Below, one piece after another: positions 22,981 through 35,577 of a stretch of 64,000 nucleotides of DNA. Where the stretch lies: contig WBMZ01008629.1 of assembly GCA_013400975.1 (NCBI GenBank), positions 62,001 to 126,000 of the forward strand. Reading direction: 5' to 3'. Below the pieces are notes generated by a model, which saw only the letters and a program-made list of their open reading frames with translations, did not search any database and was not told where the DNA came from. A program made the translations under genes and the position numbers. The stretch's first letter is position 1. Every line of letters begins with the position of its first letter. Origin of the DNA: Atrichornis clamosus (lineage: Eukaryota > Chordata > Aves > Passeriformes > Menuridae).

Positions 22981-25900
22981 GGGCTGAGCACCGGGGCCGT
23001 CGGCAGAGGCTCGTGGAGCTGCTTCCCTCTGCCTTGTTCTCCCGCTGCAAACAGCTCCGGCACCAGCACGATCCTGGGCTGGCAGGGAGCACACTGAGGG
23101 CAGGGCTGTCTCTTGATTAACTCCACCAAAATACTTTGATTTAGGACATGCAAGACCTTGTTAACCAGGTGCTCTCGAACGTCCCCGTAACGACATTCAA
23201 CGTTTTCCACGGCACAAAAGCTGTCACAGCAGGAGTTTTGTGCTCTGGGTGGCTCTTTGATGCCCACCACAAATATACATGCTTGCTCACCTCTTCATTC
23301 TCATCTCTTGAAACCACAAAGGAGAAATGCTATAGTCCTGCCCAGATAAAAATCCCTCAGTGGAAGCTGATTGCCTGAAACAGTGCTAAATGGGTGGTGT
23401 GTTAATGTTGGAGATGCCTGCCGGCACTGCCAGCACCACTGCTCACCCCCTCTCCCCTAAAAATTGAACTAGCTTGTCAGGCTGTACTTATGCACTGTGT
23501 AATTTGACAGAAATTCTATTGTAATTAGCACCCGCTAATCACTGTCACTAACATTAGTTAGCTAATTGCACCTTGGGCATTAAAAACCAAAGTAAACCCA
23601 AACTTCGTGCATAATTTTGTTGAAATAGGTGGAATAGCAAAATGTGTGTGTTCTTGTGAGGGATGTGGCCAGGGAGATGACGACCTGTGCTGGTGTCTCC
23701 TTCCGAGTCCTGTAGAAACTTCTCCCTGAGTGACCTTCTGGACCTTCTGCACAGGTCTCACCCGTCGATGGTGCTCTGTAAGCGGCAGGAGGAGGGTGAA
23801 CTTTGCAGCACTGGCACATAAAATCCCCAGGATTAGAGAACTCCAGAGGCAAAAATGAAAGCAGGAGCCAGGGATACATGCTTTCCTGATGGACAGGCCA
23901 AGACAAGGAAGGGTTTGGCAGTTCCAGCTAGGGGAAATGGTCTTGTTCAGATTTTTTTTGTTTTGTTTTTGTTTTTAACTTATTCCTTTACACTTAAAGA
24001 AACAGGGAGTGCCATCAGCCAGAGCTGTGCAGCAGCCTTTCCTCCATGGAAGCAGAATAACCTAACCCTCTTTGATTTCCATTATGTTTTCCAGTGGATC
24101 TGAGATGTAATTAATTAATTGATTTTTGCTGCCAGTCCCCTAATTAACACTAAATAAAAATTCATGCCAGGGTTAATAGCTTTAAAGGTTGGAGGCAGGA
24201 GCTTCTGGTGCTCAGGTCTGTTGCCCGTTGAGCAGTGCATTTGGGTTATATTCCCTGCCATGCTTTTAATTCCTAATCAATTGAAAGTTAATTTTGTTCT
24301 TAACTGAAAGGGAGCCAGAAATGGGTTACTATTACACAACTGATTTTGCTTTATGGCCTTACAGGGCAATGTTCACAACAGTTATAACATCACTGGGCAA
24401 ACTGGGATAGCATGGCAAGGACACAATCCTGGTGTAGCACAGTCCCCCAAACCAGTGAGATTTATACCTCTTGTTCCCAATACTTCTCATAAATGCTGTG
24501 CTCTTTGGTCTTTGGTGTACTGGAAAATTACCAATACTTAGTATTTGTATGATGCTTCAAGGCTCTGAAGTGCTGGTTAATTTTATGTGTGGCCAGAGGA
24601 ATTTTACTTACAAGAGGTCAGGTTGTTTTTATCCATTATCTCTTACTAGACAATAAGATGGCAAATTAGTCAGAATTATTGAAAATATTGCTTTATGTGT
24701 TCACAAAATGAATTATCTGAACAATCTCATTGCCTCACTGGAGCAGGAATGTTAAAATGCCTCAAAGACCTAGACCGAGCCCGAGAAAGGTGGCCAGTCC
24801 CCACAGCACCAATTAGGGCTCCTGGATTTTGGTGATCCATTAAACACTTGAAAATGTCTCCATGTATATGATGAGAAAAATGATAAACATTCTCTACTTG
24901 TCCTAAGAAAAGAAAGAGAAATAAGAACGAGAGTTTCTATCCGCCTGCTGCTGTCATGTTTATGTGCCTGTGACTATTTGGCTCAACATCTCCCCTTCCC
25001 TGGCCGTACGTGGTGCAATCACTGTAGCTCATTCTAAAGTGTATCAGGAAGATATTCACATCATGGGCAGTGAAATGTGGCCCTGTTTGACAAAAATGGG
25101 ATTTGATAAATACCTCTGCAGGGTGGCCATGAAATGGTGTATATACATTCTTTTCAATCAACGGAGAATTTATTTATGAAATGGGATTGAAGCAGTTCAG
25201 GTATGAATGTGTATGTCCAAGGCAAGCACCCTGTAATTCCAATAATTTTTCATTGTATTCGGGCAAACACCTGAGAATGTCCATATCCAAGGGGGTTTTG
25301 CATTCTCCTAGTTGTTAGTACTATCCTCCTGAAATAAGGAAGTGTTCATCTTCATAAATTCTCTTCCATCTTCCACTGCCTTCTGTTCTCACTTGCCCTT
25401 ATGCAACCACAGTGTGAGCAGCTGTGCAGCTGCTGTGCTGCACCTCAGTGCCCTCAAGGTGCCTGAGCTCAAATTGGTAACGTGGTGCTAAGCAATGGGG
25501 AAATTGAGCTAAAATGGCTGTTCTTGTCTCTTCTTTTTGTCTCTGTTTGGGTATTTGCAGCACTGAGCAGTCCGGACAGAGAAAGAAGCAAAAAGATGTA
25601 ATTTCAAGTAAATGGATAAAATACATTTTGTCCAGTCAATCTCTCCAAGGCTTTAAAATGTTATGGGGTTTTTTTAAGCTGCAAGATGGTGCAAGTTGCA
25701 AGGTGCTTGCCAGAGTATAGCATGTTCTGTGTCAGTTGGGATCACTGTAGCTAATCCCCAAGCATTCGACTCTGATTTTATCTTTTTGTTATCAACTTTG
25801 TTCTTTGATCCAACTGGAGTATCAGTTTCATTCTCTTCCTTTAATGATCTGCTGCTCATTTGCTTCTCTGTGCAAATCCTGTGCTCTGGATACTGCCAGC

Positions 25901-26501
25901 CTTTAGCCCTGGCCATACTAATACATAATGCAGATGATAAAAGCCAGTGTAACAGAAAAGAGGTCCCAGGGAGAATACAAACCATGACAAAATAAGAAGG
26001 AAGCAGATGGTTAGGTATTAAACTGCAGTAATAAAATAACATCTGGCAGAATATCACACGCACGCACTGATGCCCATCTGAGGAGTGCACTGATTTAAGT
26101 AATATGTTTCTCATTTTGGTGCAATTAACACCAAAATTTGCATAGCAAACAGTGGCAGAGCACACAGAAGCTTCTTTTGAAAAATGCAGTTCAAATATGT
26201 CTTTTCTACAAGGAGATGGGGCAGAGCAGATGCTGATGGATTTCTATACTGTGGTGTAAAGCAATTAATGAGTCATACCTTCCTGCTGGCCAGAGAACCC
26301 ATTACTCTCTTTACATGCAGCCTGGCAGATGTACTTGTTTGCAGGGCTGGAAATTAAAAGATAAAGGGGCAATAGCACTTGACCACGTGGAACATCACTT
26401 GTCCCAGTGCTGTAGAGAAGGATGCTCTACAGACCAGGTAGATCCTTAAAACCCTGTAAGGCAAATCTGACTGCCTCAGTTCCTCTCCCAAATTTCCCTC
26501 T
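22981..26501. other. Non-coding sequence, possible conserved blocks
   Basis: No gene recognised. A CpG cluster in otherwise AT-rich sequence lies at 23175-23215 and could mark a small regulatory element. A T/G simple stretch occurs at 23949-23978. The block 24960-25175 has balanced composition and few simple runs and could be conserved. The minus-strand frame at 25674-26165 (163 codons) has no recognisable domain and is treated as chance. Confidence 0.45.
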
Positions 26502-27329
26502 ATGGAAGTTAGGGAAAGAGAAACCTTGGGGCTGGGTTTTTCCAAGGAAGTTGGAGGGAAGATGAAATCCCCGCGTGGTTTAACAAGCCGCAGGCATCAC
26601 CAGACACCCTGCAGGGAGGGAGGTGCTGCCTTCACAAGCCCTGGCCTGCCCACAAATGAAACCCAGGGCCCGCCCAGCCTGATGGGAAAACATTTCATTT
26701 GTGTTGCTCAGCACATTGGGGTGCTGATGCAGGGATGTGCTGGGGAAGCTGCTGGTGGGAGCACTGGGGAGCTGCAGGGTGGTGGCGATGGAGCTGGCAT
26801 TGGTGCAGGGCTGGTTTGTGCTCTCCTTGGCCATTGGCACAGGATGGTGCAGCTCACAGGTCCCTTCACCACCAGCTTTCATAACAGCTCGATGACAGAA
26901 TGCACCTGGATCCTCAGCACCTGCTCACCCCACATCCCCGGGACAGGTGTCTTTGCAGTTTGGAGACAGAGAGCTGCTGCATCTCCTGCGTGCTGGGAGC
27001 TGTGTCTGGAGCCCTTTGGGATTTTGCCTTTCTGCCCAGCAGGATGTGACACATTAACCTCCCTGAGGACCTTCAGCAGAAGCACACGGTACCATCCTGT
27101 GGAAATACCTGATAAAGGCAACAGTGGCTCATTCATCAAAAGCCCATGCAGACAACAGCAGGCTGCAGACACAAGACTGCCAGTGTGCCAGAGCAGATGC
27201 CCTGTGCTCTGCTCCAGCCAAGGAAGCACTGGATTCCCACTGCCAAGGGCCGGGTCACACTGGAGCCTGGCATGTGTTTCAGCGCAAATGGCATTTCCAC
27301 GGGGAAACTTCCAGTCTAGCTTGGAATAA
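26502..27329 (+). other. Long open frame (275 codons), probably non-coding
   Basis: This is the longest ATG-initiated frame in the window. The predicted product has no signal peptide, recognisable transmembrane pattern, zinc-finger spacing or repeat that I can identify; it has a glycine/alanine-rich stretch around residues 78-105 and scattered cysteines. The region is G+C-rich, which lowers stop frequency, and the opposite strand holds another open frame (26879-27382). I see no convincing promoter, splice signals or poly(A) site tied to it. A lineage-specific single-exon gene or lncRNA cannot be excluded, but chance is the better explanation. Confidence 0.15.
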
Positions 27330-29876
27330 AAGCAGCTTTGTTTTGGAATTCCCTGGGAAGCAGAGTTCTGAAAGAAAAGCATGGCAAGAGCTTAGCCTCC
27401 ATCTACTTGCTTGTCCCTAGGAGAGCAGGAGGGAGGTGGGTGGCAAACCTCTATCCTCAGCTTTGCCATCCAGGAAGATTTCACCATCTGAGCTGGGCCT
27501 GGCTGCTGGAAAATCCCATACATTGGATTTTCTCAGTGTAATTGGCTTTTGTGGTGTCCCAGCGTGCTATAGCTGGCACAGCATTACCTATCTTTGCAGG
27601 GCAGCCAGGCTGGCCAAACAGCCACAGTATTCCAGGGAAGGGAAAGCGCATTTCTTTCTGTTTTGGTGTGTTCAGTGAAAGGCCTGATCTTGCTTCTTTT
27701 GAAAACGGTGACAATAGTCCCATTGATTTCCTTAGAAGAAAGGAGTGGGAACATGTCTAAAGTTCTTCTTCTTTCAACAAAATGGAATAAAAGGGGCACT
27801 TTCAACACACCTTTATTCCAATTCCTTCTGCCTTTTGTGTAGGGGTTATCTGCTGGAAGTCTGCGTCACCCCATGCACAGAGAGATCCAGATTTTGACAT
27901 GAGCCCTGAATGCCATCGCATTTTAAGTGAGAATGTAGTGATTTACTTCCATCAGTACAGCGTTTAGATCATGTGGTGTCTACTTCCCTATGACAATCTT
28001 TGCAGGCAGGAATAATAAGGATGCTTTCCTGGTATATACTCTTCCTAGGGCAGTAGCAGATCTAGGACACTAACAGAAAAACTGAGGGGTGAAAGCTAGT
28101 GGGGTATTTATGGGTGGAAAGAGTTATTTGTATTAACAGAAATATGCACTACCACAGCATCTCTCAGGAATAACGGGCAGAATTTTGCAATTTTAGGGAC
28201 TGTGATGTGAACAGCAAGCTTTTTGCAGTAGTTAATTGTCTTGAAATCTGATTTCCAAAGGCAGCAGCCTTAATTTCGTTTGTTCTTTGCTGGGGATCCC
28301 ATGGGAGTGTGAGCTTCAGTCTCCAATAAATCAGAAGAGCAACATGCACTGTGGGCTGAGTCTCAGGCTCGCTGGGAATCTCTCTTTCCTCCTCACTGGC
28401 CTTTGGGTGGAGTCTTTAATTCTAAAATGGTTAGAAGAGCCTTAATTCTTATTTCTAAGGAAGTATTGCATTTAAGGAAGTATTACTGCCGAAACCAGGA
28501 AATGAATGAGTGCTCTGCACTTTGCCTGCTCCTGCCCCCAGACCTCCTCCTCCCTCTTCCAAACTGCAGAGTCCTCAGGGATACGGCAGCGCTGACCTCT
28601 GAGAACCAGTGTTCACGGGGTATCGTGGTCCCGTGTATTCCCAAAACACCCAGCTGCACAAGCAGAGCCACTGAGAACAAGCCAACATCCTTCCCAGAAT
28701 AACTCCAACCAAATCGGTACAAGCGGATCTCTGACCCAGGGACCCCTGGAGTCAATGAGCTCTTTTGGCTGCGGAATCTCACACGGAGCACACAACCTTT
28801 CCTTTTGCTGGGTTTCTGCTGGGTTTAACCGTTCCACTGTAGTGCAAAACGGGGCTCTGATGGTGCCTGGGGAGCAGGGGAAGGGGTCAGTGTGGAAACA
28901 TTTGCAGAAAAATTGCCTGTTTCAGCTGGTTTTACTTTGGTTTTGCATTTCCCTGGGTTGCTTTCTGAAGATGGTTTAATTTCCTATGTGATGCCTGTAT
29001 TTTGCTTATATTTCTTCCCTTCAACCCCCCCCTCAATTATATTCTGGTGCCTGCCTTCTCAACAGTAATAATAGCTGCAATATATTTAATAGCTACCCAC
29101 TGCCAGCCTCTCTCAGCCTTCTCCATGGATTCCCCAAGGTACCAGATGTATAATGCATTTCCCAGCTAGAAATCAGACCTCGCTAGGATCTGCCCTCTTG
29201 ACAAAACTCCTTGCTGGCAGGTTCCCCAGCTCTGTGGGAATTAGCAGTGTGTGCAGAGGCACACGGAGGTGTTTTCCTTTATTTGGGTGGGAAGCACAAG
29301 GCGCTACATCAGCTGCTGCAGACAAGCAAGGTCACCCTGTACCCAGAGCAGTGCCAAAATTGTGTGTCCTCTCTGCAGAGTCACTGAGGGGGCACATGGT
29401 CCTGTCCCCAGCCACTGAGGAATGGAGCTGCAGGGATGGAGCCGGGTAATGAGAGGGAGATTTTGGTACGAGAAACAGGAAAGAGCAGAAACCAGTGTAG
29501 CAAGAGCCTAATTGAAGAAAATCTGTGAAATCTTCCCAGGACTAACTAACCCACCCAACTAACCCAGGCTGACCAGAAGCACCAACCTGACCTGCCAAAT
29601 GTCCTGCTCTGACCAGCTTCACACTCTATCTCCAAAAAATTACTGGATGTAAGGGCCATGGGAGGGTTCCATTTACCTTAATTTTTAATTCCTTCAGGAA
29701 GAAGTAACTGATTTCATTATTTATTTGGCTTTCTATACAAGCAAAGAATGATTTAAAGCAATTTGCTTGTATGAATTTCTGCACCTCCTGGTGTCCTTCA
29801 GGACAGGCTTGTTTTCAGAAGAGAAACTCATCAAATGACTCGATGAAGGTTTAATAAAAAAAAAGGGAAAGAAAAG
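27330..29876. other. Non-coding sequence, nothing recognised
   Basis: Single-copy sequence without recognisable exons. Overlapping frames on both strands around 27436-27842 and 28403-28837 show no family resemblance. A CCCCCCCC run occurs near 29025. No RNA gene or transposon was identified. Confidence 0.5.
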
Positions 29877-29953
29877 GCCATGGCAGAGCTGGGAAATGAA
29901 CCCAGGAATGTTGACTTTGAACTACATGAAACCAGTTGCAGTACAGTAGCATA
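29877..29953 (-). repeat. Ancient MIR-type SINE relic (minus strand)
   Basis: The plus strand contains TGGCAGAGCTGGGAAATGAA (29881-29900) followed by CCCAGGAATGTTGACT. This matches the best-preserved part of MIR in reverse orientation, normally 'GGCAGAGCCGGGATTCGAACCCAGG..TCTGACT'. The following bases could correspond to the degenerate 5' end of MIR. No tail is visible upstream, so it is a partial copy. Confidence 0.5.
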
Positions 29954-30875
29954 CTTGGTAGTTTTGCTTGGTTTTCAGCCACAGCTTTAAAGTTTGGCCA
30001 ACAAAGTTAAGAAGTCAGGAGGGGGGTAATTTTTATTCTTCAGATGAGAAGACTGAGAAATCTAAAAGCCTAGTGCTCACAATAACTTATTATTGCTCTT
30101 TATTTGATGGAGTGACTCATATAGCACATAGCTTCAGGAGCAGGTTTGGGGAAAGCTATAGCTGAAAACACAGCCAGCTGTAAAAAGCTAGCCATTTCCT
30201 ACACAGCATCTACTTCAAAAGAATAAAATAGATGTCTTCTCTTTTCTGTCCAAAAAGTCACTGCAGAAGCAGCTTTCTTTTGTTATCTCCCAATAAATGT
30301 GTCTCTGTAATAGTGGAATTTACTGCTGGGGGTGTGTGTTTCTCACCACTGCTTCCCCTTACAAAGGAGCTAATCTATCTTGTGCTGGGAGAAGGCAAAT
30401 GATGTCATGTTTCCTGTATTTCAGCCTACTTTCCAGCTGCTGCAGAAAGGCAGGGCTCTAGGTAAACATTTCACTCTGCAGGAGCAGAGCAGGAGCTGCT
30501 GCCTCCGGCTGGGCCAGGCTGGGCTGGGTCAGCGCTCAGGAGCAGAACGATGGCCACGGCATTTCTGACACCTGCACGCCAGCCCGGGCTGGCTTTTCCC
30601 ACTGGGACACCTGACTTCACCCCTCGATGAGCAGCCCAGGCACACGGGATGAACCAGAAGCAGCATTCCCTGCTCTGATGGGGCCGGGAGCTCAGCAAGT
30701 CGGGGCACTCTGCCTTGGCACAGCCCAGTGCCCAAAGTTTGCAGAGCACCGCCTGAACTAGTTTTACTTCCAGCGAGAGAGTCCTTGACATTCATTAAGG
30801 CTAAATTCTCTCTCACATTTTAATCAATGAAATGGAAAAACAACAAAACAGGAATGCATAAGCAAGCCCGACCAC
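29954..30875. other. Non-coding sequence, nothing recognised
   Basis: Single-copy sequence between the MIR relic and the T19 tract. The part 30480-30790 is G+C-rich and produces open frames on the minus strand (30471-30791) without domains. No RNA gene or promoter signature was identified. Confidence 0.5.
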
Positions 30876-30894
30876 TTTTTTTTTTTTTTTTTTT
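30876..30894. repeat. T19 homopolymer
   Basis: An uninterrupted run of 19 T followed by CCC. It could be a reversed poly(A) tail of a minus-strand retroposed sequence, but no retroposon body is recognisable on the right, where a CpG-rich region begins within 40 bp. It may simply be a nucleosome-excluding A/T tract. Confidence 0.85.
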
Positions 30895-30924
30895 CCCTTT
30901 ATATCAGCAGTCTAACAAGCCCAG

Positions 30925-31375
30925 GATAACACCCGCCTGCGTGCCGGCTTCGCCCAGGCAATTATCACAAATGCAGATTGAATAATTATGCATGCAAAGA
31001 CCCGTCTGGTACCTGCCACACGCAATGACTCAATCCGTGTGCAGGTGCATGTGTCTGCCTTCTGCCTCCGCCCGCTCCTGCGCGCAGCGGGGCCGGGGGC
31101 TGCCGACCACCTGCGGGGAAAGCAGCCCTGTCCATCCCCTCACTGCCCTGCGGGACTGCTGAGGGCGCGGGGCAGGCGCCGGGAGCTGTGTGCGGGGAGC
31201 AGGGAGGCTCCCTGGGACCCTCAGTGTGGCTGTGGGGCTGCAGGCGAGGGCAGGGTGCTGCTGCGGTGCCCCGCTCCCCTCTAACCCCGCTGCACAGGCA
31301 CAGTGCCGGAGGGAGGGCTGCCGCGCGAAGCCTGGCTCGCCCCCATCGCGTTGGCAACAGACCTTCCTGAGTGCG
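30925..31375. promoter_or_regulatory. CpG island with adjacent POU-type site
   Basis: About 34 CpGs occur in about 450 bp at roughly 65 % G+C, an observed/expected ratio near 0.7 by hand count. Within its left edge an AT-rich patch at 30978-31000 carries TAATTA (30983-30988) and ATGCAAA (30992-30998), typical homeodomain and POU half-sites. A T19 tract lies just upstream. This could be a promoter for an unannotated transcript or an orphan CpG island. The minus-strand frame 31030-31647 across it is alanine/proline/arginine-rich and most likely a composition artefact. Confidence 0.55.
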
Positions 31376-32421
31376 TTTACCCCCCAGCAGTGCTCCCCCA
31401 TCCCCAGGATTGCTGCCTGCAGCCCCGTGGCTCTGCTGCCTGCAGTTTTCCTCTCTGTAATTCTGTCCCTTGCCTGTGTACCGGCAGAATATGACTTTCT
31501 TTGTGTATTATACCTTGAGTGCAATACAAGAAAATAAAAATGAGTAACAGCTTGTTTCCCAGCCCTGGATGGAGCAAAAATTTTGATGAATGGGCAGACT
31601 ACTTGCATGAAAAAGAGCATGAATAATTTGTAATGAATAATATTCAAGTGCTACCTTTTTTTTTCCACTCATAAATTGCTTGCAAATTTCCCCCCTCCCC
31701 AAGCTGTTAGTCACCAGAGCAAACACAGAGTAGCTTGCTGGAAGCATTTCTTTTTTGCTGCTCTGAGCTGAGGTTAGACGTGCTGGTCACTCTGATGGAT
31801 GGAGAAACCCATCCTGGCATGTTTCTTTAGTTGATACTTAGTGATTCCTGGGGCTTTGCATATATATTTTTTCACAAGCTATGGCCGATGCTGAAAAAGC
31901 TGTTTGTTTGCTACTGTGAGTAATTTATAAATTATTGCTTCTACAGGTCTCAACCAATATTGGAGTTGAGAGGGACCTGAGTCAAGAATGAATTATTTTA
32001 TGAAAAATATATGTAGACCTTTATGCTGCTGGAGCAGCACAGTTCACCGCTTCCCCCCATTTCTCTGGAGTTTTGCTGTTAAAAAATAGCATCCCTATCT
32101 TTTTGGGGAAGTTTTGTGGAGGTAAACAATGAGAAAGGGAGTGATGTGGCATGGGTGAGATATTCCTCACCTCTGCCACTATTTGTCCTTCTTGGATTAA
32201 TACAGCAGGTTGCCTCTTCTGACCTGCCCCACACGGAATAGCTGGGAGTTCGATTTCGTCCTCCCACTCCCCTGCCTTTTGTCACCTTGGTGAGGGACAC
32301 ATTGTGCCCCCAGGCATAAGCTGTGTCTCTCCTATATTTTTGCCTTTCCTGCCACCAGGCCAGAGTGGGACAGGCGTTTTGGGGTGGGTGTCCTCTGAGG
32401 GTGGAGGTGGGAGAGGTGTCT
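31376..32421. other. Non-coding sequence, nothing recognised
   Basis: The CpG island gives way to AT-rich sequence with two short T runs. Frames around 32079-32300 have no domain signature. A G/C-skewed patch begins at about 32370 and leads into the quadruplex motif. Confidence 0.5.
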
Positions 32422-32456
32422 CCCCTCTGTCCCCCTGTCCCTGTGCATCCCTGCCC
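32422..32456 (-). other. G-quadruplex motif on the minus strand
   Basis: Plus-strand C tracts at 32422-32425, 32431-32435, 32439-32441, 32449-32451 and 32454-32456 are separated by loops of 5, 3, 7 and 2 bases, so the minus strand meets the canonical quadruplex rule. No gene start is recognised nearby. Confidence 0.65.
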
Positions 32457-35400
32457 TGCGCTGGCAGCTCAGCCCACGGGAAGGACAGAGCCCCTGACCA
32501 GTGGCTGGCTATTTCCATGTGAGCTGCATTTCACCTGGTATTTTTCACTTTGAAATTCGAATGGTTGTGAGGATAACCTGTGCACACCTGTGCACGCTGG
32601 TGTGGAACCCTGCCCTGCCTTGGCCTGGGTCCTCGGGGCAAGCTGAGGCCAGGAGAGGGTGAAGGAATGTGCCAGAGGTCACGGTGTCCTGACCAAGCTG
32701 CCCTGCTCCTTGTTCTGGGCATCATGTGGACACTGCAGTCTAAGTTATTTTGGGATCTCTCCCCCACCTCTCCCATTTTCCTATTCCTTTTCCACTGATC
32801 TATTCTAATCAGCTAAGATACTTTCCTGTTTTCTTTTATTCCTTGAACTCAAAGCAGTATGAAAGAATGACCTCTCTTTCATGCACATGATTGCATTTTA
32901 AACTTTAATAGCTTCCATACCCTGTTCTAGGAGGTGCTCTGCTCAGCTGAAGGTCTGTACATTGCACTCACATTTAGGGAGCAGCCAGAAGATGGGAAAA
33001 TACAGTCTCTGTACCAGATCTTCTGAATGATGGACGCTTCAAATTTAAGCTACAACTTCTTCCTAAGCTGAACATATGTGAGGTTGAGGTTCAGCTGATA
33101 GAGTATTTATTGACATTATGCAGCTGTAAAGAAATCTGCTTTGCCTATGAAAAAATTGGAGTGTAATGTAGTTAATGCTAATTAAGAGATATCTTAATAA
33201 TGTGCAGTGATTTCTTAATAGATGCCAAGAGAATAGGCTCAAGGGGAGATAGGGAAACACACCCACAAACTCACTTTTGCTCTGTCACAATCCCTCCTCT
33301 GAAGTGCAGAGGAATGTTTGATTTCTGGGTGTGTGTCTGGCAATGGAAACCAAAGCAACCGAGATAGCAACAGTTCTGCTTATCCTAAACTGAATATGGG
33401 TTTTTCTTGAATGTTTCAAGTTTAATGACTGACTTCCTCCAAGCACCTCCTTACCAATCATGGCCTCTCTTGCAGTACAGGGAGATGGCTTGGATACATG
33501 AGAAGTGACCTGGGAAGACTGATTTGTTAGCATGGATCCCAGAACAGAGAAGTTAGAGCCCAAATTGCTTCCTTGTTGTGAGAAACGTGATTAGCTCCTG
33601 GATGGATAGATGTTATGAACTTTGATGTTATGAACTTTGATGTGACAGTAGCTGTTCAAACCGGTGGAAAAAGGATGTGTGAGAAGTCTTCAAAAATCAA
33701 AATAAGAGCTTTCAGCTTTTAGATGTTGCATTTTTCTCTCTTGGTGGAGTTGTCTCTTCTCAGAGGCAATTAACTACGTCTAGGATGGGGAAGAGCTGAG
33801 GTTTCTTCTTTGCTGCCCTCACTAGAACAACTTAAATTGTCACGTTTTGAAAGAGACTTGAAGTTTAAATTGTGAGGGAGACATTGGGCTAGGAGTTTAG
33901 ACCATTCCTAACATCACAGGGAAAGCAAGTGAACACCTCACTGAAAAACAGTGCCTGAAGCAACTGCCGTATTCTTAAATTGCCTTTAATGATTCCACTG
34001 GGCCATGGTGAGAACTCATCCACCACTGACAAACTCATTGCCAGACTGTCCTTCTGGTGCTGAACCTGGCATTTCCAGCCCCTGGTGTTTCCCACCGCCT
34101 TGGGGACGATCTCCCATGGAGTGGGGAGGACATCCCTGTGGGGAGCAGGCATTGCTGCTCTCAGCATGAGGGCACGGGAGGGGTGGGCATGGCTGATTGC
34201 TGAGACCCTCACCACCTCTCAGCATCTCCCCCCATTTTCTGACCAGCCCTTCAGGAGGGCTCTGAAGACTTCGCGCTTGGCTGTGAAGCAGAAGGCAAGA
34301 GAGGAGCCTGGAGTCCAGCTTGCAGCGGATAAAACGCTGGAGAGGTGGGCTGGTCCCCACAAACCCCTCCAGACCACCTCAGAGGAAAGGCTGGCTTTGC
34401 TTCCAGCCCCAGCTGAGATGAATGGCGCTCCAGCCCTCGCCAGCAGCCCACTGCTGCTTCTCCTTTCACAGCAGTGCCCTGATTACATCGCGGTTCAGCC
34501 TCTCGCCTTTGCTTTTGATGTAAATCCAGCCGGGAGGGCGTGTTGGGGTGGGAAGTGAGGATATGAGCAGGAACCCCACCTTCCAGTGTGAAAGCCTAGC
34601 GGAGGGTTAGCGGCAGCAAATGATTGCCTGTGACCTCTGCTTCCTCTGCCATGAGAGTTTGCATTGTGCAGCCATGAATACATAATTCATTCCCACCCAC
34701 CAGGGAAATGCCCTGCTAGCACGGCACAGACATCCTCAGCCCAGGACTGCAGGAAGAAAGGAGGTGGTGAGACAAGACTGAAAGATAAAATGCCCTATAG
34801 GAGGGACGTGGGAGATGGATTCTGAGTGGGAATAGAGCAATATGCCTGTTTGGCTGGATTCTTCGCAATTCTTATAATTAATTTTTTTAAATATAAGCAT
34901 TCAATATTAATGATGATTTTCCATAATTTCAAAACGTCTTTACCCTGACTGCCAAACAATCCAGTGGGGTTGCAGGGCACAGCAGCTCTCTCTCCTTAGG
35001 GTTTGTCTGAGGCACCAGCCCCTCAGTGTCCCCACACTGGGGCAGTCACTGCCAGCCCTGCAGATGGGATAAGACAGAGTTTGGAGAAGTACTTTGCAAA
35101 TCTTCATATTTGGGATGCTCATGTTTAGCCCAACTCTGACGTTTTTATTCCTTTTTGGGTAGGAACAGACTTCAAGAAGAAAGCATCCATCCCAAAGGAA
35201 CCACCACCAGGGCTTGTGCCCAGCTCCCCACAGCAGTCTCTTGCCAGTCACTGCCTTTTCCAGCACGGTCTTTTGTAGTGGTTGTGATGGGCTAGTTCTC
35301 TCATCTTTGTATAAAGTCCCTTTGCTGAGTGAAGTTAGAAGAGGCCTGGAAAGGTCCTTGGCCTGTCTCCCTCCTCTGGAACAGGAGTAATTTTACACTC

Positions 35401-35577
35401 AGACCTTTCCTGATGGGCAGTTGTCCAGCTCACACTACAGTGGATCCAGAGAGGAGCACTCCCCTTACCTGCCCAGGACAGCACGTGGTAGGAAGCAGTC
35501 CATGGTGTATCCACGGTTTCCCCGCATATTAACCTTAAAATGTCTGATCTGAAATTTATTCTTTTTCTCCTCTGCAG
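32457..35577. other. Non-coding sequence with one small tandem duplication
   Basis: No gene recognised. A perfect 15-bp direct duplication lies at 33611-33640 (unit TGTTATGAACTTTGA). Overlapping frames in the G+C-rich patch 34016-34558 on both strands show no family features. Sequence near 34860-34930 is strongly AT-rich. Confidence 0.5.
33611..33640 (+). repeat. Perfect 15-bp tandem duplication
   Basis: The unit TGTTATGAACTTTGA occurs twice head to tail with no mismatch, which suggests a recent slippage event. It may be polymorphic in the species. Confidence 0.9.

Noticed and set aside
31030..31647. Minus-strand frame of 205 codons
   Set aside because: The second half is a composition artefact of the CpG island. 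The hydrophobic start comes from adjacent AT-rich sequence, not a recognisable signal peptide or membrane protein.
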